From: an uncultured Actinomycetes bacterium
GTDB lineage: Bacteria > Actinomycetota > Actinomycetes > Nanopelagicales > Nanopelagicaceae
Assembly: GCA_903953805.1 (NCBI GenBank)
Contig: CAJBLC010000077.1
Span: 1 to 7,896 of the forward strand
Reading direction: 5' to 3'
DNA length: 7,896 bases
The first letter of the stretch is position 1, and each line of letters starts with the position of its first letter. A program made the translations under genes and the position numbers. Positions 1 through 6,805 of the stretch are shown here, piece after piece. The notes under the pieces were generated by a model that saw nothing but the letters and a program-made list of their open reading frames with translations, had not been told where the DNA came from and ran no database searches.

Positions 1-2
1 AT

Positions 3-79
3 GTGAAGAGTGCGCAGGCTGAAGTTGAACGTCTGACACAATCAGAACGCGAAGCCTCAGAGCAGCGTGGAAATGATGA
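3..79 (+). pseudogene. Possible out-of-frame 5' piece of the DUF4032 gene
   Basis: The third forward frame is open from base 3 and reads a charged helical peptide containing AQAEVERL. This loosely resembles the helix that precedes the conserved LVTR-L segment in DUF4032 proteins. The downstream gene is in the second forward frame, which has two consecutive TGA codons at 74-79. One missing base near 78-80 would join the two frames and give a continuous GND-x-ALVTRYL stretch. The link is inference. The similarity upstream of base 80 is weak and the fragment is short, so it could instead be the end of an unrelated gene or an assembly artefact. Confidence 0.35.
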
Positions 80-97
80 GCGCTCGTCACTCGGTAT

Positions 98-1012
98 TTG
101 CCATATTCACTCCCGTATCGCGTCATTCTCAGCGACGGCGTGACTCCTCATGAGATCACCACTATGGCGAATGCGCTCGCGCTCTTATTAGTAAAGCTCC
201 ATCTCCTTGGATTTTGGTGGGGCGATTGCTCGCTCTCGAATGCCCTCTTCCGCAGAGATGCTTCTGAGTATTCGGCCTACCTGGTCGATGCTGAAACGGG
301 CGAGTTCCAGAACGTTTTAACTGATGGCCAACGTGAACACGATCTTGATATTGCCCTCTTCAATGTCGCAGCCGAACTTGAGGATCTCGCTATCGCAGGA
401 GTTCTCCATCCAGGTATGGACCCGATTCGTGCCAGCCAAGGAGTCATCTCGCGTTATCGCAGATTGTGGAAGGCTCTCAAAGAGCCACAGATCCTTGACC
501 CTAAAGATCGTCATGCGGTCGAACGTGCGATGCGCTCGCTTCAAGATCTGGGCTTTGCCGTTGAAGAAGTCGAAGTCACCATGGATGGTGATAAAGGTAT
601 GTTGAAGTTCTCACCGCGCTTGGTGGCTGCTGGATATCACCAACAACGTTTGAAAGAGATCCTTGGTCTTGATGCTGAGGAGTTGCAGGCGAAGCGGTTA
701 CTTGCCTCCTTTGATCGTTATCGTGCGCGTGAATCTCACACTGGCCACTCCAACGAAGTCCTTGCTCGCCGTTGGCTCACTACCGTCTTCGATCATGTTA
801 TTGATCAGATACCCACAGAACTTCGCGGCCGAGTTGAACCTGCACAGATGTTCCATGAAATTCTCGAGCATCGCTGGTACCTAGGGGAGCAGGCTGGAAA
901 AGATCTGGGGATTGACTATGCAACCCAGCAATACATCACCAATATCCTCCCCTTTAGAACCGATTCCGGAACGCTTAATCCTGAAGAACCCGTTGCAGTT
1001 TCGGAGCGCTAG
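98..1012 (+). CDS. DUF4032 domain protein with kinase-like catalytic core, 5' end missing or frameshifted
   Basis: The open frame from TTG at 98 gives 304 residues. The first part looks like the C-lobe of an atypical (WaaP/APH/RIO-like) kinase. GDCSLSN at residues 42-48 supplies a catalytic-loop Asp (D43) and Asn (N48), and LVDAE at 62-66 supplies a metal-binding Asp (D64). Residues from about 115 on match DUF4032, including the HRWYLGEQAG segment near the C-terminus. Family members have a further N-lobe of roughly 100 residues. The family-like peptide ALVTRYLPYSLPYR is already in frame from base 80, upstream of the TTG, so 98 is probably not a true start. The N-terminal part is lost to the window edge and an apparent frameshift near 80. 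The gene is first in a probable operon with a YbbN-like protein 27 bases downstream. Substrate and function are unknown. The family call is firm; kinase activity is inferred from motifs only. Confidence 0.85.
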   Translation: MPYSLPYRVILSDGVTPHEITTMANALALLLVKLHLLGFWWGDCSLSNALFRRDASEYSAYLVDAETGEFQNVLTDGQREHDLDIALFNVAAELEDLAIAGVLHPGMDPIRASQGVISRYRRLWKALKEPQILDPKDRHAVERAMRSLQDLGFAVEEVEVTMDGDKGMLKFSPRLVAAGYHQQRLKEILGLDAEELQAKRLLASFDRYRARESHTGHSNEVLARRWLTTVFDHVIDQIPTELRGRVEPAQMFHEILEHRWYLGEQAGKDLGIDYATQQYITNILPFRTDSGTLNPEEPVAVSER

Positions 1013-1014
1013 CG

Positions 1015-1028
1015 GCCAAAAGTTTGGC
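1015..1028. promoter_or_regulatory. Perfect inverted repeat in the only intergenic gap
   Basis: GCCAAA-AG-TTTGGC is a perfect 6-base inverted repeat starting three bases after the DUF4032 stop codon. In RNA it would most likely fold as a 5-bp stem (GCCAA/TTGGC) with a 4-base loop. It ends immediately before the AGGA ribosome binding site of the next gene, so it could affect ribosome access, mRNA stability or protein binding. The stem is short and no U-run follows, so a Rho-independent terminator is unlikely. Chance occurrence is possible. Confidence 0.35.
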
Positions 1029-1032
1029 AGGA
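1029..1032 (+). promoter_or_regulatory. Ribosome binding site (AGGA) of the ybbN-like gene
   Basis: AGGA lies 7 bases upstream of the ATG at 1040, a normal Shine-Dalgarno distance, and supports that start. A second purine run, AAGGG at 1034-1038, is too close to the ATG to serve. Confidence 0.6.
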
Positions 1033-1039
1033 TAAGGGT

Positions 1040-1951
1040 ATGAGCCTGCCACCTAGCGCCAAAGGATTGGGAAACTTCGGTGGCGCCTTCGATCTTGGGA
1101 CGCTTCGCCAACCAGCAGTCACAATCGATCCGGCAGACCTTGGTTACGTTGTCACCCAGAACAATTTAGTTTCGGAGCTTTTGCCTGCTTCAAATGAGGC
1201 GGTAGCGATTATTTTATGTTGGTCACCGCGCAGCACCCAAGCACAATCACTTCTTCCGATGATGCGTCAATTCAATCGTGTTGATGCCACTGCAACAGGG
1301 GAGCCAACCTGGATTTTCGGTAGCGTCAATGTCGATGCCGAACCTGCCGTGGCGAAAGCACTACAAGTCCAATCCGTTCCACTCGCAATCGCCATTATTC
1401 AAGAGCAACTCGTTCCACTCTTTGAATCGGTGCCACCAGCAGATCAAGTTCGCGCAGTTATCAATAAAGTTCTTGAACTTGCGGCTCAGAAAGGTGTCGG
1501 AGCCGCTCCGGTTGAAACGGCTGATCCCGTCGATGTTATAGAACCTGAGGAAGAGGCTGCGATGGCAGCACTTCAGGCGGGGGATTATCTCGGGGCTAAG
1601 AGATCATATGAGGAATGGTTAAAGCGCTCTCCGAATAATGACTTTGCCAAATTGGGCCTTGCTCAAGTGGAGCTCTTTATTCGTATTTATGGCGTTGATC
1701 CAGTCGATGCTGCGAAGCAAGCAGATGCTCACCCCGAAGACTTAGCGATGCAGATAATGGCTGCTGATTGCGAGATCGCTCAGGGCGATTTTGAGGGAGC
1801 TACCTCTAGACTCATCTCTGCAGTCCGAAATTCGGCTGGCGATGACCGCAAGCGAGTAAGAGATCATCTCTTGATTCTCTTTACCTTGATTGAGCCTGAT
1901 GACCCACGCCTGGCAAAGGCCCGACAACAGTTAGCGAGTGCCCTCTTCTGA
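1040..1951 (+). CDS. ybbN: YbbN/CnoX-type thioredoxin-fold and TPR protein
   Basis: This 303-residue cytoplasmic protein resembles the YbbN (CnoX) co-chaperone family, whose E. coli member holds unfolding proteins and passes them to chaperones. Residues about 35-150 form a thioredoxin-like domain with the expected cis-proline context QSVP (P114). The redox motif is replaced by WSPRS (residues 61-65), so no CxxC disulfide chemistry is expected; this matches actinobacterial members as I recall them. An acidic linker (about 160-172) leads into TPR-like helices, around 172-205 and 235-265. The start is supported by AGGA at 1029. The stop TGA overlaps the ATG of the MFS gene by one base. From memory, M. 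tuberculosis Rv1324, a thioredoxin-like protein of similar length, also lies near glgB and glgE, so the neighbourhood may be conserved. The chaperone role is inferred from the family; clients are unknown. Confidence 0.85.
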   Translation: MSLPPSAKGLGNFGGAFDLGTLRQPAVTIDPADLGYVVTQNNLVSELLPASNEAVAIILCWSPRSTQAQSLLPMMRQFNRVDATATGEPTWIFGSVNVDAEPAVAKALQVQSVPLAIAIIQEQLVPLFESVPPADQVRAVINKVLELAAQKGVGAAPVETADPVDVIEPEEEAAMAALQAGDYLGAKRSYEEWLKRSPNNDFAKLGLAQVELFIRIYGVDPVDAAKQADAHPEDLAMQIMAADCEIAQGDFEGATSRLISAVRNSAGDDRKRVRDHLLILFTLIEPDDPRLAKARQQLASALF

Positions 1952-3156
1952 TGATCACTATTTCCAAGGAAGAGTCTTTTTATACTCGAGCAATCTTCTT
2001 CCTCTTCGGTGTCGGGGTCATGATGATCGCACCACGCACGCCAGATATTAAGGCGAATCTCCATGTCAATAATGGAACCCTTGGAACTCTCTTCTCTATT
2101 GGAACAATCGGCTCATTTGTAGCACTCGTCTATATGGGTCAGATTGTTCAGCGATTCGGAACTCGGAATGTCCTGATCTTTGCCTCAACCTGGCTCTATG
2201 CAGCGATGTTTGTCCAACCACATATTCACTCCACCTGGCTCTTTGCGCTCGATCAGATCGCAGCTGCAATGGGATGGGCGGGGTATCACATCACCATTAA
2301 TACCTTCTCACTGCATCGCCAGAAGTTAAGCGGGATTCCGATTCTCCCTAAGCTCCATGGAACCTGGAGTGCAGGTGCTCTGATCACCGCTGTTATCGCT
2401 GTTGGAATCACATCTCATATCACACTCGCCTGGCACATTGATGTCGGTATCTCCATTATTTGGGCGATAACGATGTACAGCATTTTTAAATTGCGCCACG
2501 TGATGATTCCCGGAACCCGTGAACCTGGTGATTCCGAGACGAAGGCAAGCGTTAAATCGATCAAAATTTTCTTACAAGAAGAGTGGATCATCCTCATTGG
2601 CTGCACCATCGGCATCATGCTTGAGGTTGGAACGAACGACTGGGCTACCTTGTATACAAAGGAAGATATCGGCGTCTCTGCTTCGCTCAGTATCTTGCCG
2701 TATATCTCATTCGGTCTGGGAATGATCCTGGGGCGATTAAACCTCCACATCGTCTATCGCTACTTTACTGAGAGATTCTTGATCCGCTATAGCGCAATCT
2801 TCGGGGGCGTGACCTTTATCGTTCTCATTCAATTCGCCTCACATTTTGCCAAGAGCAACCCACATCTCGGGTTAGTTCTTGCATTTCTAGCCTTCTTCCT
2901 GGGGGGAATTGGATCCGCCTTTATCTCGCCGATGTTCACCACAATTGCGACACGTAAATCGAGATTCCCGGCAGGATTTGTCGTTGCGCAAATGGCACTC
3001 TTTAATACGTCGATCTTCTTCTTTACAAAAATTATTATCTCGTGGATTGCACAATCAACATCCATCACCACTGCACTTATGGTGCCAGGGGTTCTATTGC
3101 TCTTGACCTCACTCTTTGCAAAGTTAGGTAGCGAAAAACTCTCAGTGAAGCGTTAG
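1951..3156 (+). CDS. MFS transporter, YbjJ-like
   Basis: This is a 401-residue, very hydrophobic inner-membrane protein with about 12 predicted membrane helices in two halves. The break between halves is the polar stretch around residues 183-208. The loop GQIVQRFGTRNVL (63-75) after the second helix is the MFS signature. LHGTWSAGAL (135-144) and EVGTNDWATLY (225-235) resemble conserved segments of the YbjJ-like MFS subfamily, whose substrates are largely unknown. The charged residues E225 and D230 lie in or near the first helix of the second half and may take part in proton coupling or binding. The ATG overlaps the TGA of the preceding gene (TGATG) and has no clear Shine-Dalgarno sequence, so translation probably depends on coupling. 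The 3' end overlaps the convergent glgB by 15 bases. The MFS call is secure; direction and substrate cannot be told from sequence. Confidence 0.88.
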   Translation: MITISKEESFYTRAIFFLFGVGVMMIAPRTPDIKANLHVNNGTLGTLFSIGTIGSFVALVYMGQIVQRFGTRNVLIFASTWLYAAMFVQPHIHSTWLFALDQIAAAMGWAGYHITINTFSLHRQKLSGIPILPKLHGTWSAGALITAVIAVGITSHITLAWHIDVGISIIWAITMYSIFKLRHVMIPGTREPGDSETKASVKSIKIFLQEEWIILIGCTIGIMLEVGTNDWATLYTKEDIGVSASLSILPYISFGLGMILGRLNLHIVYRYFTERFLIRYSAIFGGVTFIVLIQFASHFAKSNPHLGLVLAFLAFFLGGIGSAFISPMFTTIATRKSRFPAGFVVAQMALFNTSIFFFTKIIISWIAQSTSITTALMVPGVLLLLTSLFAKLGSEKLSVKR

Positions 3157-5058
3157 CCAGATTGTTGCAAGCGGAGGAATCCGTAGCGAGACAGCTTCAC
3201 CGGCGCGAGACTCATATTCACTATTTGTAACGCCGCTTCCGCCAAAACTTTGGTCATTAGTATTGAGAATTTCGCGCCACGTTCCTGCCTGAGGTAGGTG
3301 AAGTGAGTAATTCTCATGAACTACTGGGGAGAAGTTAGTAATAGAGACGAGCGGATTTCCATCCTCGGCCCACCGGGTAAAGGCAAGAGTATTTCCAGCG
3401 CCATCATCATTAATGATCCAGGTAAACCCTTCAGGAGTTGTATCTCGCTGCCAAAGCGCAGGGGTCTTGGCGTAATGATGATTCAAAGCTGCAACTGTTC
3501 GTTGCACTCCTGCATGTTCATCAAATTCAGTGAGGTGCCAATCGAGTGACTTGCTCTCACTCCACTCATCATTCTGGGCAAAGTCACAACCCATAAAGAG
3601 CAGTTTCTTGCCGGGATGTGCCCACATAAAGCCGTAGAGCGCGCGCAGGGTAGCCAGCTTCTGCCAACGATCACCAGGGATCTTTGCCAAGAGTGAACCC
3701 TTGCCATGTACTACTTCATCATGGGAGAGAGGGAGCATGAAGTTCTCACTCCACGCATAGAGAATCGAGAAGGTAATCTCATTGTGGTGATAAACGCGAT
3801 GAATTGGCTCATGAGCAACATATTCCAAGGTGTCGTGCATCCAGCCCATATTCCACTTAAAACCAAATCCGAGACCGTTCTTTGAGGTTGGCTTGGTGAC
3901 TCCACCCCAGGCCGTGGACTCTTCAGCGATCATCATGATTCCAGGTGCTTCGCGATAGGCGGTAGCAGTTGCCTCTTGAAGAAGTGCTACAGCTTCTAGA
4001 TTCTCTCGGCCACCAAATTTATTAGGAATCCATTGACCTTGTTCACGTGAGTAATCGAGATAGAGCATCGATGCAACTGCATCAACGCGAATACCATCGA
4101 TATGGAATTCGAGAAGCCAATAGAGCGCTGAAGCGACGAGGAAGTTTCTTACCTCATTACGACCGTAGTTAAAGATCAACGTTCCCCAATCGGGATGCTC
4201 ACCTAAACGAGGATCTTCATGCTCATAGAGCGCAGTGCCATCAAACTTAGCAAGTGCCCATTCATCTCTGGGGAAGTGGGCCGGAACCCAATCGACGATG
4301 ACGCCAATGTCAGCCTGGTGAAGAGCATCGACGAGATATTTAAAATCATCTGGTGAACCGAAGCGTGAGGTTGGCGCGAAGAAGCCCGTCACTTGATAAC
4401 CCCATGATCCACCGAATGGGTGTTCCATCACTGGCAGAAATTCAACATGGGTGTAACCCATCGTGGTCACGTACTCCACTAACTGAACCGCTAGTTCTCG
4501 ATAAGAAAGACCTGGGCGCCATGATCCAAGGTGCATTTCATAGACCGATACTGGAGATCGCCACGGTTCGCTAACTGCTCGATGAGTGAGCCAATCACTA
4601 TCGTTCCAACTGTGCTCTGACTCGTAGACGATCGATGCTGTTGATGGTGGAATCTCACTCGAGCGTGCAAGAGGATCTGCATGATCGACCCATCGTCCAT
4701 CTCGCGTGAGAATCGCAAATTTATATTTGGAGCCACTCCCAATTCCCGGGATAAAGACCTCCCAGATGCCATTGCCACCGAGCGGGATCATCGGATTGCT
4801 CTGCTTATCCCAGAAGTTGTGATCACCAATCAGGCTTACCGCTTGCGCATTTGGTGCCCAGACCGAGAAGGCTGTTCCAATTACTTGGCCAGATTCATCA
4901 CGCCTGACATGAGCACCAAGGACATCCCATAACCGTTCATGACGACCTTCGCCGATCAGATAGAGATCGAGTTCGCCGAGCGTTGAATATGGATTGAGAT
5001 AGCCAGCTGGCGGAAATTGCGCCGTTACCTCGTGGGACTTCTTTCGGAAAAACTTCAT
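3142..5058 (-). CDS. glgB: 1,4-alpha-glucan branching enzyme GlgB (GH13), short form
   Basis: GlgB cleaves alpha-1,4-glucan chains and re-attaches them through alpha-1,6 bonds, creating the branches of glycogen. The 638-residue protein has one CBM48-type N-terminal domain (about 40-150, with FSVWAPNAQAVSLIGD), a GH13 barrel and a C-terminal beta domain ending PPLATIWL. The conserved GH13 regions are all present: DWVPAHF (256-262), GIRVDAV with nucleophile D326, IAEES with acid/base E379, and LSHDEV with D447. The length matches the short bacterial form. Mycobacterial enzymes of about 730 residues carry an extra N-terminal module that is absent here. I chose the ATG at 5058, which forms an ATGA overlap with the glgE stop. 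An earlier in-frame GTG at 5139 would add 27 Arg/Ser/Cys-rich residues unlike the family. No Shine-Dalgarno sequence is visible, so translational coupling to glgE is likely. Confidence 0.96.
   Translation of the reverse strand: MKFFRKKSHEVTAQFPPAGYLNPYSTLGELDLYLIGEGRHERLWDVLGAHVRRDESGQVIGTAFSVWAPNAQAVSLIGDHNFWDKQSNPMIPLGGNGIWEVFIPGIGSGSKYKFAILTRDGRWVDHADPLARSSEIPPSTASIVYESEHSWNDSDWLTHRAVSEPWRSPVSVYEMHLGSWRPGLSYRELAVQLVEYVTTMGYTHVEFLPVMEHPFGGSWGYQVTGFFAPTSRFGSPDDFKYLVDALHQADIGVIVDWVPAHFPRDEWALAKFDGTALYEHEDPRLGEHPDWGTLIFNYGRNEVRNFLVASALYWLLEFHIDGIRVDAVASMLYLDYSREQGQWIPNKFGGRENLEAVALLQEATATAYREAPGIMMIAEESTAWGGVTKPTSKNGLGFGFKWNMGWMHDTLEYVAHEPIHRVYHHNEITFSILYAWSENFMLPLSHDEVVHGKGSLLAKIPGDRWQKLATLRALYGFMWAHPGKKLLFMGCDFAQNDEWSESKSLDWHLTEFDEHAGVQRTVAALNHHYAKTPALWQRDTTPEGFTWIINDDGAGNTLAFTRWAEDGNPLVSITNFSPVVHENYSLHLPQAGTWREILNTNDQSFGGSGVTNSEYESRAGEAVSLRIPPLATIWLTLH
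5055..5058 (-). other. ATGA start/stop overlap, glgE to glgB
   Basis: On the minus strand, the ATG of glgB (5058-5056) and the TGA of glgE (5057-5055) share bases. With no Shine-Dalgarno sequence upstream, this arrangement indicates that ribosomes finishing glgE reinitiate on glgB. Confidence 0.85.
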
Positions 5059-6794
5059 GAGAGCTTTACGTGGGCGATATGCGCAACTCGACCGACTGGG
5101 CGAGCAGGATCTAGGCGAACAAAGGTATCTCGGCCCCACGAGTATTGCTTTCCATCAAGGAGATCGGTTACTTCAAAGGTTGCAAAACGAGCCTCATCGA
5201 GTCCTAAGAAGAAGTAGTTCCAGTGAATTGTGGTCTCTTGCGCTCTTGTTGGATCAAGGTTAACGACAACAAGAATTAGATCATCTCCTTCGCGCTTTGA
5301 ATACGCGATGATCTGATCAGAGTCAGTTGGGTGAAATTCCAGGTTCCGCAAGCGTTGTAGAGCAGGATGCGCTTTACGGATTGCATTGAGGCTCTTAATA
5401 AACGGCGCAAGTGTTAAGCCTGCCTTTGCCGCACCGGCCCAATCACGAACTTTGATCTCATACTTCTCAGAGTCTTTGTACTCTTCGCCACCTTCTTTAA
5501 AAGGGGTATGTTCGTAGAGTTCATACCCGGCATACATTCCCCACGATGGCGTCATTGTTGAGGCCAGGACCGCACGAAGTGCAAATACCGCAGGATTACC
5601 GCTCTGGAGATGGAAGGGGAGAATATCTGGAGTGTTGACCCAGAAGTTTGGTCGGAAGAAACCGCTCGTCTGCTTCGCGACCTCTGTTCCGTAATCGATC
5701 AACTCTTGCTTGGTTACCCGCCAAGTGAAATATGTGTAGGACTGCTGGAAACCAGCCTTACCGAGTGCGTGCATCATCGCTGGGCGGGTGAATGCTTCTG
5801 CTAAGAAGATGACATCTGGGAATTCCGCGTTGATCTTTGCGATGCACTCCTGCCAGAAGTGAACTGGCTTGGTGTGCGGATTATCGACGCGAAATGCTCT
5901 GATGCCTTGCGAGATCCAATATTTAACGATGCGAATGACTTCTGAGAGGAGTCCTTCATAATCATTATCGAAGTTGATCGGATAGATATCTTGATACTTC
6001 TTCGGAGGATTCTCGGCATAGGCGATCGTGCCATCTGCGCGCTTGGTGAACCACTCTTGATGGTCCTTCGCCCAGGGATGATCGGGGGAGCATTGGAGTG
6101 CGAGATCGAGAGCAATCTCAATTTTGAGCTTCGCCGCTGCTGCTACAAATTTCTGAAAATCTTGAAGCGTGCCAAGTTCAGGGTTGATCGCATCATGCCC
6201 ACCTGCTTCAGAGCCAATTCCCCAAGGGACACCTGGTTCGCCAGGCTGCGCAGTTGTGGAGTTGTTCTTTCCTTTGCGGAAAGAGAGTCCGATTGGATGG
6301 ATAGGCGGCAGATAGAGAATGTCGAAGCCCATATCAGCAACACGGGCGAGAGAATCGATCGCAGTGAGGAATGTACCGGTGGTGATGGAACCATCTGCGT
6401 TCTTCTTAGCGCCCTCACTGCGTGGGAAGAATTCGTACCACGATCCGATTAAGGCACGAGGATTCTCGGCATAGATGGGGAACTTCTCTGATGTGGAGTG
6501 AATTCCCTTTTCATCTCGCACCTCAATAGCAAAAGACCAATGGCCAAGATCAGTAGGAGTTATGAGGCCTTCATAGCGATCACTGCCAGGCCAGATGAGG
6601 CGCATCGAGTTTCGCGCGCGCTCCTTACCAGCTGAATCAAAGAGGAGAACGAGCGCTTCAAAACTTTCGTGGCCTTCACGAATGATGGTCGCACCAACAG
6701 TGATGGCTTCGTGCGGGATCGCCTTCGCAGCAACAAACTCGCCACCAAAATAGGTTGTGGGCGAGATATCAATTACTGGAAAGCGAGAGATCAT
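5055..6794 (-). CDS. glgE: Alpha-1,4-glucan:maltose-1-phosphate maltosyltransferase GlgE, compact form
   Basis: GlgE transfers maltosyl units from alpha-maltose-1-phosphate to the non-reducing end of alpha-1,4-glucans, releasing phosphate (GH13_3). The 579-residue protein has an N-terminal beta domain (about 4-110), the family segment WYEFFPRSEG (119-128), the catalytic barrel and a C-terminal beta domain. Catalytic residues are D304 (FRVDNPHTKP), E333 (LAEAFTRP) and D390 (NTPDILP). Their spacing of 29 and 57 residues equals that of the Streptomyces coelicolor triad D394/E423/D480 as I recall it. Residues lining the donor phosphate site are also present (K174, Q234, N262, K265, Y267, N305). 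The odd feature is length. Known enzymes have about 675-700 residues, and the difference lies mainly between residues 92 and 112, where a helical insertion is missing. The start ATG at 6794 has GAAGG six bases upstream and overlaps the aceE stop. Function is confident; oligomeric state may differ from characterised enzymes. Confidence 0.96.
   Translation of the reverse strand: MISRFPVIDISPTTYFGGEFVAAKAIPHEAITVGATIIREGHESFEALVLLFDSAGKERARNSMRLIWPGSDRYEGLITPTDLGHWSFAIEVRDEKGIHSTSEKFPIYAENPRALIGSWYEFFPRSEGAKKNADGSITTGTFLTAIDSLARVADMGFDILYLPPIHPIGLSFRKGKNNSTTAQPGEPGVPWGIGSEAGGHDAINPELGTLQDFQKFVAAAAKLKIEIALDLALQCSPDHPWAKDHQEWFTKRADGTIAYAENPPKKYQDIYPINFDNDYEGLLSEVIRIVKYWISQGIRAFRVDNPHTKPVHFWQECIAKINAEFPDVIFLAEAFTRPAMMHALGKAGFQQSYTYFTWRVTKQELIDYGTEVAKQTSGFFRPNFWVNTPDILPFHLQSGNPAVFALRAVLASTMTPSWGMYAGYELYEHTPFKEGGEEYKDSEKYEIKVRDWAGAAKAGLTLAPFIKSLNAIRKAHPALQRLRNLEFHPTDSDQIIAYSKREGDDLILVVVNLDPTRAQETTIHWNYFFLGLDEARFATFEVTDLLDGKQYSWGRDTFVRLDPARPVGRVAHIAHVKLS
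6791..6794 (-). other. ATGA start/stop overlap, aceE to glgE
   Basis: On the minus strand, the TGA of aceE (6793-6791) and the ATG of glgE (6794-6792) share bases. This is the same arrangement as at the glgE/glgB junction and places all three genes in one coupled unit. Confidence 0.85.
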
Positions 6795-6800
6795 CCGGAG

Positions 6801-6805
6801 CCTTC
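6801..6805 (-). promoter_or_regulatory. Ribosome binding site (GAAGG) of glgE inside aceE
   Basis: GAAGG on the minus strand lies six bases before the glgE ATG, within the last codons of aceE. It decides the glgE start and would allow some initiation independent of coupling, unlike glgB, which has no such site. Confidence 0.65.

Noticed and set aside
1015..1028. Rho-independent terminator after the DUF4032 gene
   Set aside because: The stem is only 5-6 bp with few GC pairs, has no T-run, and is followed at once by a ribosome binding site.
4491..4778. 95-codon minus-strand open frame within glgB
   Set aside because: It is an out-of-frame shadow of the catalytic gene; the real frame carries all GH13 motifs.
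5059..5139. Longer glgB starting at GTG 5139
   Set aside because: The extra 27 residues are Arg/Ser/Cys-rich and unlike GlgB, and lie entirely inside glgE in another frame. ATG 5058 fits the ATGA overlap pattern.
5991..6452. 153-codon open frame on the plus strand
   Set aside because: It lies antisense to well-conserved GlgE coding sequence, its translation shows no family features, and it has no obvious ribosome site.
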